Shown here piece after piece: positions 34,501 through 40,975 of a DNA stretch of 64,000 nucleotides; within the stretch, counting starts at the first letter, position 1, and each line of letters starts with the position of its first letter. The stretch lies in the NCBI GenBank assembly GCA_965227535.1, contig OZ245761.1, forward strand, positions 3,410,001 through 3,474,000, read 5' to 3'. Position numbers and translations under genes: made by a program. The notes beneath the pieces are model-generated. The model worked only from the letters and a program-made list of their open reading frames with translations. It made no database searches and was not told where the DNA came from. This DNA is from SZUA-430 sp965227535 (GTDB taxonomy: Bacteria > Pseudomonadota > Alphaproteobacteria > Micropepsales > Micropepsaceae).

Positions 34501-36371
34501 CCGTTCCAAACCGTCAGGAACCCTTCCTCGAACAGGCGCATCACGCGCTCGCGTTCGGGATTCAACGCGCCGCGCAGTTCCAGATCGTGGATCGTGAGAA
34601 CGCCACGCTCGCTCTTGACCGGATAATTGATCTCTTCGATCGCGCGCAGCCCGAAATTCTCAAGCACCGGCAGAAGATCGGAAAGCTCGATCACCCCGCC
34701 CGCATGATAAATCTTGAACCGGATCACGCCGTCCGCGCGGCTCGACCCGCTCGATGACCGCAGCGCCAGCGAACCCGGCCCCGCCTCCGCCACCTCTTCC
34801 AGCTTGTCGATATCGAGAATGGCCTCGGTCGGCCCGTAAGCCTCGCGATAACCTTCGCTGAACGCCATGCCGTATTGCGCGAAGATGGAATTCGCCCGAT
34901 CCGGCGCGAGGCCCGCGGCAAGCGCATCCGCGAAGTCGTCGCTCCACAAACGCACGGCGCGCTCGACCTTCACCTGAAGCGCGTCTTCGTCGAACGCCGG
35001 CCGCCGCCCGTCGGGAAACGCGATCGTATAAAGGACGCGCGTCATCTGGCCTTCTTCGGTGCGCGGATAGGCGCCCGTGATCTGCCCGCCCAGCGCCTCC
35101 TTCAAAATCTGACCCAGCGTGCGCATCAACCCGCCGCGAAACTTGTCGGCCGGGAAATAGATCAACGCCGACGCGAACCGGTCGAACGTGTCGAAGCGGA
35201 CGAAGGCCTTCGTATGCGGCCGGTCGCCGAAATGCGCCAGCGTCGGCGCAATGCGCAGAAGATCCTCTTCGGAAATCTGAAACAGCTCGTCGCGCTGAAA
35301 CGTCTCAAGCACCACCGCCAACGCTTTGGCGTTGTGGCTGCCTTTGGCGAATCCGGCGCGCTCCATCACGTTCTTCACCTTGCGGCGCAGGAACGGAATG
35401 TCGCGCGGGCTTTCGCTATAGGCGGTCGACGTGAACAGCCCGACGAACCGCCGCTCGCCGACCAACTTGCCCGACGGGTCGAACCGCTTGATGCCGATAT
35501 AATCTTCTTGCACGCGCCGGTGCACGGGCGACCGTTCGATCGACTTCGTGACGATCAGAGGCGACGGCTGCATCAGGAACGCGCGCACCTCGCGCGTCAG
35601 CGCCGCGCGGTCGCCGCCGCGCCGGATGACCCGCCGCTCGGGATCGCGCAACAGGCCCAAGCCCGACTCCGGCACGGGCACCAACTGCCCGTCGCCGTTC
35701 TTGGCTTCGAAGGTGTAATCGCGCGAGCCCAAGAAGGTGAAGTGATGCTCCTTCAACCACTTCAGGAACGCCAGACTCTCGTCGATCTCCTCGCGCGGCG
35801 CCTGCGGCGGATGTTGCCAAAGCTCGGCGATGGACTCGTCCAGCCGCATGATCATCGTCGGCCAATCGGCCACCGAAATCGCGACATTGCGCAGCACGCG
35901 CGTCACGCCCGCCTCGATGTCGTTCAGCGCCGCCTGATCCGAGATGCGCGAGAACGCGACGCAGATCATGCTGTCAGCGGTCGCGCCCACCGCCTTGCCG
36001 TCGACCAGTTCGCGCAGGCGTCCGACGCCGTCGCGCTTGACCCGGATGATCGGATGGAAGACCGCTCGAACCTGCAACCCGCGATCGTTGATCTCGCTCA
36101 AGACCGAATCGACCAGGAACGGCTTGTCCTCGTTGATCGTGACCAAAAGCGTCACCGGCGCGGTGAACCCGTCGTGATCGGCTGTTGGGTTGAACGCCCG
36201 CACGAAGGAAGATTTCGAAGGCCGCTCCTGCGCCGCGCGCCAGAACAGCCGGGCGATCCCGGCCAGCGCGTCTTGCGAAAAGATCTTCAAATCTTCGGAG
36301 GCGGCGCCGGCGTAGAAGAGTTCGGCGAAGCGGGAGAATCCCTGCGGATCCGATTCAAGCGGAGCTGTCAT
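31596..36371 (-). CDS. Large NAD-specific glutamate dehydrogenase
   Basis: The 1591-residue protein has the length and domain order of the L_180 type NAD-GDH found in alphaproteobacteria and other Pseudomonadota. It oxidises glutamate to 2-oxoglutarate and ammonium, mainly for glutamate catabolism. N-terminal regulatory ACT-like domains (residues up to about 690) are followed by the catalytic GDH core. There, PVGSKGGFYPKKLPPAS (about residue 840) carries the glutamate-binding Lys positions, and VGVGDMSGDVFGNGMLLSHA (about 960-980) is the family's NAD-domain hallmark. A helical C-terminal domain ends the protein. The Caulobacter orthologue is called GdhZ, but I give no symbol. It is transcribed alone. 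Confidence 0.95.
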   Translation of the reverse strand: MTAPLESDPQGFSRFAELFYAGAASEDLKIFSQDALAGIARLFWRAAQERPSKSSFVRAFNPTADHDGFTAPVTLLVTINEDKPFLVDSVLSEINDRGLQVRAVFHPIIRVKRDGVGRLRELVDGKAVGATADSMICVAFSRISDQAALNDIEAGVTRVLRNVAISVADWPTMIMRLDESIAELWQHPPQAPREEIDESLAFLKWLKEHHFTFLGSRDYTFEAKNGDGQLVPVPESGLGLLRDPERRVIRRGGDRAALTREVRAFLMQPSPLIVTKSIERSPVHRRVQEDYIGIKRFDPSGKLVGERRFVGLFTSTAYSESPRDIPFLRRKVKNVMERAGFAKGSHNAKALAVVLETFQRDELFQISEEDLLRIAPTLAHFGDRPHTKAFVRFDTFDRFASALIYFPADKFRGGLMRTLGQILKEALGGQITGAYPRTEEGQMTRVLYTIAFPDGRRPAFDEDALQVKVERAVRLWSDDFADALAAGLAPDRANSIFAQYGMAFSEGYREAYGPTEAILDIDKLEEVAEAGPGSLALRSSSGSSRADGVIRFKIYHAGGVIELSDLLPVLENFGLRAIEEINYPVKSERGVLTIHDLELRGALNPERERVMRLFEEGFLTVWNGRAESDGFNKLTLLAELGWRDVALLRSVGKYLRQAAFAASQALMEEALARNPRIAAALARLFHARFDPKDGDRDEAQARINAEIDDALAKVPSLDDDRIIRRFRNVVQSMLRTNFYQAGPDGALRSSIAFKIDSAKIEELPLPRPMVEIFLCSPEVEGIHLRFGKVARGGLRWSDRREDFRTEVLSLVKAQQVKNAVIVPVGSKGGFYPKKLPPASNREAWMAGGIAAYRTFIASLLDVTDNIAADGKIVPPKDVVRHDGDDPYLVVAADKGTATFSDIANGISKDYGFWLDDAFASGGSVGYDHKKMGITARGAWEAVKRHFREIGTDIQTSPFTVVGVGDMSGDVFGNGMLLSHATRLVAAFDHRDIFLDPDPDPAASFAERQRIFDLPRSSWADYDQSKISKGGGVYSRSMKKIPLSPEVRALTGITAEYAEPSEVMKALLKAQVDLLWFGGIGTFVKSSAENNADAGDKANDAVRIDGRDVGAKVVGEGANLGFTQAGRIEYARGGGRINTDAIDNSAGVDTSDHEVNLKILLNVGTTTGEIKAGERDALLARMTDDVAALVLADNYNQTLALSVAQSGGYWESDAYGRFMRALERDGRLNRTVEGLPSNDSLRERANRQEGLTRPELAVLLAYAKLQLFDELNSSSLPDDPFFAATLKAYFPREAGDRFPKAMAAHRLKREIVATCISNDMINRGGPVFLHRLKEASAAETPALARAYTIALNAFGIDALAARINALDNKIPAAVQIGMHAKLGLHLLRQTLWFHRHVKADVSIAEAIAPYAQGVEKLRGTFSSLVSEAESRAIETTITELRSAGVPEDLADDVGALSAVGAVPDIARLSAETKKPLDMVAGAYFAASRSIGVDRLRLAAERMNLPEHWDRLAVRRLIDDLAVHQRALASQALANGTQGDDRQAGTAAVETWAQAHGEQVERVNVLITDLERSGTFTVARLTLAASQIRDLMG

Positions 36372-36555
36372 GGTGTCTCGAACGACAAAGGGACCGTGGG
36401 TGCGCGTACAACGGCCGGACAGGATGCAGGCCGGATACTAATCGCAAATCACATTTGCGTCCGCTTCATGCGTCGGCTTTTCACCGAACGCAACCCTTGT
36501 CCCCAGCGGCAACCCGTGCGAACGAACTTGCCGCTTCGCAATCGCAGCAAGGTTC

Positions 36556-37137
36556 ATGGCCAGACCACCCGCGGAAGTCGTCGTCTTCGACACCGAATTC
36601 ACCGCGTGGCCGGGCTCGATGGCGCGCGCCTGGGGCGGCCCCGGGGAACACAAAGAGATCATCCAAATCGGCGCCGTGATTCTCGATTCGGAACGCCTCG
36701 AAGAACGCCGCGCCTTCTCGGTCCTCATCCGCCCGGTCCTGAACCCGGTCCTGTCGGAATACCTCGTCGACTTGACCGGCATCACCAACGAACGCCTGGC
36801 CGCAGAGGGCGTAGACTTCGCCACCGGCGTCACGCGCTTCGTGGAACTCGTGGGCCCGCGCCCGCTGCACGCCTACGGCCGCGACGACCGCATCATCGCT
36901 GCCAACGCCCAACGTTTGGGGAAGGCGAAACTCTGGCCGAACCTGCCGACGACGAACTTGAAAGAGTGGCTCCTCAAGGTCGGCATCCCGCTCGCCGGCG
37001 TCCACTCCGGCAACCTTTCGGCGCATGTCGGCGCAACCTCGCAAGGCGTCGCGCACAATGCATTGGTCGACTCAAGATCGCTGGCCGAAGCCGTGCGCTA
37101 CCTCGTCGCCAAAGGCGCGCCGAACCCCTTCATCTAA
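36556..37137 (+). CDS. DEDDh-type 3'-5' exonuclease family protein
   Basis: The 193-residue protein has the exonuclease motifs: ExoI VVFDTEFTAWPGS (Asp and Glu, residues 9-21), ExoII near HAYGRDDRII (about 110-119), and ExoIII near GVAHNALVDSRSLAEAV (His about 175, Asp about 179). It resembles the RNase T/DnaQ superfamily subgroup annotated as inhibitor of KinA pathway-like exonuclease (ERI-1/KapD-like). It probably trims RNA or DNA ends with two divalent metals. The ATG is 184 bp from the divergent glutamate dehydrogenase start. The stop overlaps the convergent DUF1287 gene by four bases. Confidence 0.82.
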   Translation: MARPPAEVVVFDTEFTAWPGSMARAWGGPGEHKEIIQIGAVILDSERLEERRAFSVLIRPVLNPVLSEYLVDLTGITNERLAAEGVDFATGVTRFVELVGPRPLHAYGRDDRIIAANAQRLGKAKLWPNLPTTNLKEWLLKVGIPLAGVHSGNLSAHVGATSQGVAHNALVDSRSLAEAVRYLVAKGAPNPFI

Positions 37138-37799
37138 CCGTCGTACCGGTAATGCCCGGTAACGGTCAGCCCGAACAGCATGTCCTCGATCTGCGGCCCC
37201 GCGCCGATATTGTGCAGAACCAGCGGACGCTGCCCGTCGCTCGACCACCGTTCGGTCACAAGCCCGATATGCGGCCGCCCGTCGGCGAGCGCCCAGGCAA
37301 CGACATCACCCGGCTTGTAGTCCCGCCCCTCAAGCGTCGGCTTAATCGAGGTCCCGTGCCGCTTGAAGAAGGTGGCGAGGTTCGGCACCCGACGATGATC
37401 GATATTCGTATCAGGGGCCTTCAGTCCCCACCGCTTCGGGTAAACGTGAAACGCCTTGCGCATGTCCTCATGGACAAGACGCTGCAAGTCGATGCCCAGC
37501 AGGCGATACGCCCGCACGATTTCGTCCGCGCACACGCCGCGGCTCGCATCGACATCGCCGTTGGGATAACTGATCCGCTCATAGGCCGCGTCATAGATGA
37601 CCGAATGCGTCGCCCGTTCTTCGGCCGCCGCCGCCAGCCTCAAGCCGAAGCCAAGCCTCGCGTCGTTCCAATCCTTGTTGACGCGCGCGCGGTCCAGCAC
37701 GTGTGTCATGCGCTGCACGACGTCGGGCGCGGCATCGCACGCACCGACGGCCGTCATCATCGCAAGGGCAAACCAAAGGCGAAATCGAACGGGTCTCAT
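37134..37799 (-). CDS. DUF1287 domain-containing exported protein
   Basis: The protein of about 221 residues begins with a signal peptide (MRPVRFRLWFALAMMTAVGA, with Cys nearby that could make it a lipoprotein). The DUF1287 domain follows, with the NlpC/P60-like Cys-His arrangement: SRGVCADEIVRAYR (Cys about 82) and, later, KPGDVVAWALADGRPHIGLV with His as partner. Such proteins may cleave cell-wall peptides, though this is unproven. A longer frame to 37880 lacks a signal-like N-terminus. It is convergent with the exonuclease gene. Confidence 0.82.
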   Translation of the reverse strand: MRPVRFRLWFALAMMTAVGACDAAPDVVQRMTHVLDRARVNKDWNDARLGFGLRLAAAAEERATHSVIYDAAYERISYPNGDVDASRGVCADEIVRAYRLLGIDLQRLVHEDMRKAFHVYPKRWGLKAPDTNIDHRRVPNLATFFKRHGTSIKPTLEGRDYKPGDVVAWALADGRPHIGLVTERWSSDGQRPLVLHNIGAGPQIEDMLFGLTVTGHYRYDG

Positions 37800-37924
37800 G
37801 GCCGTGACGCTCGCCACAAATCGAGGCGTCAATGCGGCGCAAACCCGGCGACATCCGCAATTCGAATTAAATGCAAGCAATGCCGGTCAGCAGACGTTAG
37901 ATCGCCCGCGCCAGACTCCCGCGC

Positions 37925-38239
37925 ATGATAGACGCCATGAACACAGGTTTGGCGGGCCTTCGCGCCGCCGAGACGCGCGTGAACGTGCGCGCGCAAAACA
38001 TCGTCAACGCCCAGAGCGAGGACTACCGTCCGCTCGAGGCCGAACAAACGACCGATGAATCCGGCGCCCCCAGGGTCCGCGTCTCGCGCCCGCCCGAACT
38101 CCAAGGCGAGTACCCTTTCGTCGATCTCGCGGCAGAGATCGTCGATATGAAGATGGCGCAACGCGCCTACGAAGCGTCCGCCAAAGTGATCCGCACCGCC
38201 GACGAAATGTCGAAAACGCTCCTCGACACGTTCGCCTAA
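37925..38239 (+). CDS. Short FlgC/FlgB-like flagellar rod-domain protein
   Basis: The 104-residue protein has both ends of flagellar rod proteins without the middle. The N-terminus (MNTGLAGLRAAETRVNVRAQ, then NIVNAQSEDYRP) fits the flg_bb_rod motif, and the C-terminus VDLAAEIVDMKMAQRAYEAS with KVIRTADEMSKTLLD fits the Flg_bbr_C domain. True FlgC proteins are about 135-150 residues long, so this is shortened. No other flagellar genes are near, apart from a FliL-like gene 24 kb away. It could be a paralogous rod or hook-basal-body component used elsewhere, or a relic. An alternative start is at 37937. Confidence 0.8.
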   Translation: MIDAMNTGLAGLRAAETRVNVRAQNIVNAQSEDYRPLEAEQTTDESGAPRVRVSRPPELQGEYPFVDLAAEIVDMKMAQRAYEASAKVIRTADEMSKTLLDTFA

Positions 38240-38243
38240 GAGA

Positions 38244-40097
38244 TCACTTCTCGGCCAGCAACTTCTCCATCTGATCCATAATGCGGTTCATCCGCGCCTC
38301 CAGTGCGCGATACGGCACCGGCGTCGCCATGTCCACGCCCGCGGTCTTGTAGAGGTTGTACGGATAGTCCGACCCACCGGCGCTGAGCAGCGCAATGAAC
38401 TTCTTCCGCGCGGGCTCCCCCTGCTTCGCGATCGCATCGGCGAGATACGCCCCGCCCGCCATCGACGTCGCATAATTGTAGACATAGAACCCGCGATAGA
38501 AATGCGGAATGAACGCCCACTCGACGCAATAGGCCGGATCGACCTTCATCACGCCCTTCGCCGCCCCGTGATACCGGCGAAGCAGATCGCAATAGACTTG
38601 CGTCATCCGCTCGCCCGTCAGAGGCTCACCCTTCTCGGCCAGCGTATGCGTGTTGAGAAGAAACTCGGCGAACATCGTCTGCCGGAAATAACTCCCGCGA
38701 ATCTGGTCCAACGCCTCGTTCAAGAACGCGATCTTCTCCTCGCGCGTCTTGGCCTCGCGTAACATGTACTCGAACAGCAGCACCTCGTTGGTGATCGAGG
38801 CGGTCTCGGCCGTGAACGTCGAATAGTTGGACAACTCGTAGGGCTGCGCCTTCTTCGTCAGCACCGTATGCACCGCATGCCCCCACTCATGCGCAAACAC
38901 CGACAGCGAGTCGTAATCGTCGTTGTGATTGAGCAGCAGATAGGGATGAACGTCATACGCCGCGCCGTTCATATAGGCGCCGCTCGACTTGCCCGGCTGC
39001 GGATAGACGTGCATCCACCGCTTCGAGAAGCCTTCTTTCAAAACGTCGGTGTAATCGGTCCCGAACGGCGCCAGCGCCGCCAGCGTCAAGCGCTTGGAAT
39101 CATCGACGTTGTACGTGTTCTTGATCGACGTCAGCGGCGCATAGACGTCGTAGTAGGCCAGATCATTGACCTTCAGCATCCGCGCGCGAAGCTTCAGATA
39201 TCGATGAAACGTCGGCAACGCGCGATTGACCTCCGCGATCAGCGTCCGCACCACCGGCTCGGGCATGTTGTCGGCAAACAAAGACTGCTCAAGCGCCGTC
39301 TTGTACTTGCGCGCCTTCGCGTTGAACACGTTGCCCAGCATCGCCGCCTGTAAGTTCGCGCCGAGCGTCCCCTCGAACGCTTTGAACGAACCCCAGAACG
39401 CATCGAACACCTTCTTGCGGTCGGCGCGGTTCGACGACTGCCGGTTCTTCTCATAAGCCGCTTGATCGAGCTTCAACGACTTGCCGTCGGACAGCGTAAC
39501 AGTCGGGTAGGGCAGTTCGCCGTTCGAGAAAATCGAATAGACCTGCCCCGGCTGCCCCAGCGGGTTGGCCGACTGCGCCATCACGTCTTCGGTTTCCGGG
39601 GACAGCGTATGCGGCGCCCCGCGCAATACATCGCGCAGGAAAAACGCGTTCTTCTTCAACCCGGGCTCGGCCGCGATAAAGCTCTCGACCTTCGCCGCCC
39701 CGATCGAAAGCACCTCCGGCCTGATCCAAGCCGTCGCCTCGCCGAACCGCGACAGCAGCGTCGAGCCTGCTTGATTGCGCGCCTGCTCGGCCGACGCCCG
39801 CACGTCCTCGTCCGACTTCAGCGACGAATAGACCGCCATCCGCGCCAACCGCTTGTCGAGCGCGCCCAGCGCATCCATCGCCTTCAGCATCGATGTCGCG
39901 TCGCGCCCGAGGGTGCCCTTGAAACGAGCGATCCCCGCGACCTCTTTCTCAAGCGCCGCGCGCTCGCTCTCCCAAGCCGCAACCGTCGGGAAAAGGTCGC
40001 GCAGATCCCAGGTCAAAGCCGGATCGTCGTTCGGCGCCGCCACGGCTGTGCCGAACAAAAGCAAACTCGCGCACGCCGCTAGAAAAAACCGGGACAT
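38244..40097 (-). CDS. pepF: M3-family oligoendopeptidase F, exported
   Basis: The 617-residue protein starts with a signal peptide (about residues 1-20, AVA cleavage) and then follows the M3B peptidase fold. The zinc motif AHEWGHAVHTVLT (HExxH, His403, Glu404, His407) is present, and ETASITNEVLLFEYML downstream supplies the third ligand Glu. It cleaves short peptides; the signal peptide places it in the periplasm, unlike the mostly cytosolic PepF of lactic bacteria. The start lies 64 bp downstream of the zur stop, so the two could share a transcript. Confidence 0.9.
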   Translation of the reverse strand: MSRFFLAACASLLLFGTAVAAPNDDPALTWDLRDLFPTVAAWESERAALEKEVAGIARFKGTLGRDATSMLKAMDALGALDKRLARMAVYSSLKSDEDVRASAEQARNQAGSTLLSRFGEATAWIRPEVLSIGAAKVESFIAAEPGLKKNAFFLRDVLRGAPHTLSPETEDVMAQSANPLGQPGQVYSIFSNGELPYPTVTLSDGKSLKLDQAAYEKNRQSSNRADRKKVFDAFWGSFKAFEGTLGANLQAAMLGNVFNAKARKYKTALEQSLFADNMPEPVVRTLIAEVNRALPTFHRYLKLRARMLKVNDLAYYDVYAPLTSIKNTYNVDDSKRLTLAALAPFGTDYTDVLKEGFSKRWMHVYPQPGKSSGAYMNGAAYDVHPYLLLNHNDDYDSLSVFAHEWGHAVHTVLTKKAQPYELSNYSTFTAETASITNEVLLFEYMLREAKTREEKIAFLNEALDQIRGSYFRQTMFAEFLLNTHTLAEKGEPLTGERMTQVYCDLLRRYHGAAKGVMKVDPAYCVEWAFIPHFYRGFYVYNYATSMAGGAYLADAIAKQGEPARKKFIALLSAGGSDYPYNLYKTAGVDMATPVPYRALEARMNRIMDQMEKLLAEK

Positions 40098-40161
40098 GGA
40101 TCAACCCCCTCGCTCGAAGCCCGCCCGACCCTAGGTCGCGCCCGCCGCCAACCTCAATGCA

Positions 40162-40692
40162 TCAACGGGTGGTTTTCACGGACCTTTGATCGCCGCCGCC
40201 CGCACAGGCCCGGCACACGCCCGTGATCTCGATCGTCTGCCGCTGCACGCTGAACCCCGCGTCGGCCGCCTCCCGATCGATCGCCCGCCGCAGGCTTACC
40301 GCATCGCTCTCCTCGACCGTCCGGCAGCGTTCGCAGATCAAGAGACACGCGTCATGTGGGCGGTGCGGTCCGAAACAGGCGACATAGGCGTTGAGCGAAT
40401 TGATCCGGTGGATCAACCCATGCTCCATCAAGAAGTCGAGCGCACGGTAGATCGTAGGCGGCGCCGCCTTTCGGTCCCCGCCCAGCCGCGCCAGCAGGTC
40501 ATACGCCCCGACCGGACTGTGGCTCTCGCAGACCAGCTCCAGCACCCGCCGTCGCAGCGGCGTCAGCCGCGCCTCCGATGCGCTCATAAGCGCCTCCGCG
40601 GCCGCCACGGCGTCGGCCATGCACGCACCGTGATCGTGCTTCGTTTCGGCCGTCGCTGGTGCTGATCTTTTAAGCGGTTCGCGGTTCACCAA
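40162..40692 (-). CDS. zur: Fur-family transcriptional regulator, Zur-type
   Basis: The 176-residue protein has a winged HTH (about residues 30-95; LTPLRRRVLELVCESHSPVG, AAPPTIYRALDFL) and a C-terminal metal domain with two CxxC pairs (LICERC about 116-121, GVCRAC about 160-165) and nearby His residues. The pattern HDACLLICERC and the terminal GVCRAC match Zur rather than Fur or Irr, so it is probably a zinc-sensing repressor. The N-terminus with KHDHGAC also fits alphaproteobacterial Zur, so the start at 40692 is kept. No znuABC genes are nearby. It is divergent from the first DUF1302 gene. Confidence 0.78.
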   Translation of the reverse strand: MVNREPLKRSAPATAETKHDHGACMADAVAAAEALMSASEARLTPLRRRVLELVCESHSPVGAYDLLARLGGDRKAAPPTIYRALDFLMEHGLIHRINSLNAYVACFGPHRPHDACLLICERCRTVEESDAVSLRRAIDREAADAGFSVQRQTIEITGVCRACAGGGDQRSVKTTR

Positions 40693-40975
40693 GAAACTCC
40701 CGTCCTTGGGAAACTAGCAGAAACCGGCTCCCGCCGTAGGGGCGGATGTTCCCAAAAGTTGTGCACCGCACAACGCCCAAGATGCCCAAAACCGTTGCGC
40801 TTCTGCCTCACAAACGGTCCGTATGTGATGGTTTTGTCATTGAAGCGTTGACTCAAGCACGTTCTGCGTGTGGTCTTGATGCGGGGAGCTAGGAATGGGG
40901 GCCAAGGCATCAGTTTGCCTACGTTGTTCCCCGTTTCTAGCCAAAGAATAAATAGGTGTGGGTAGGAGGAATTTC
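40693..40975. other. Intergenic region upstream of the first DUF1302 gene
   Basis: This 283-bp gap between the divergent Zur and DUF1302 genes has no reading frame of its own. A weak promoter-like TTGACT lies at 40848-40853 with no clear -10 partner. AGGAGGA sits a few bases before the DUF1302 start. No clear Zur palindrome could be recognised by eye. Confidence 0.4.

Noticed and set aside
34875..37928. Long plus-strand open frame of about 1017 codons opposite the glutamate dehydrogenase and exonuclease genes
   Set aside because: It is antisense to a strongly conserved 1591-residue enzyme, is very rich in Arg, His and Gln, shows no domain and reflects the high GC content with biased third positions.
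40848..40880. TTGACT as the -35 element of a promoter for DUF1302 copy 1
   Set aside because: No convincing -10 hexamer lies 16-18 bp downstream, so it is only mentioned and not listed as a promoter.
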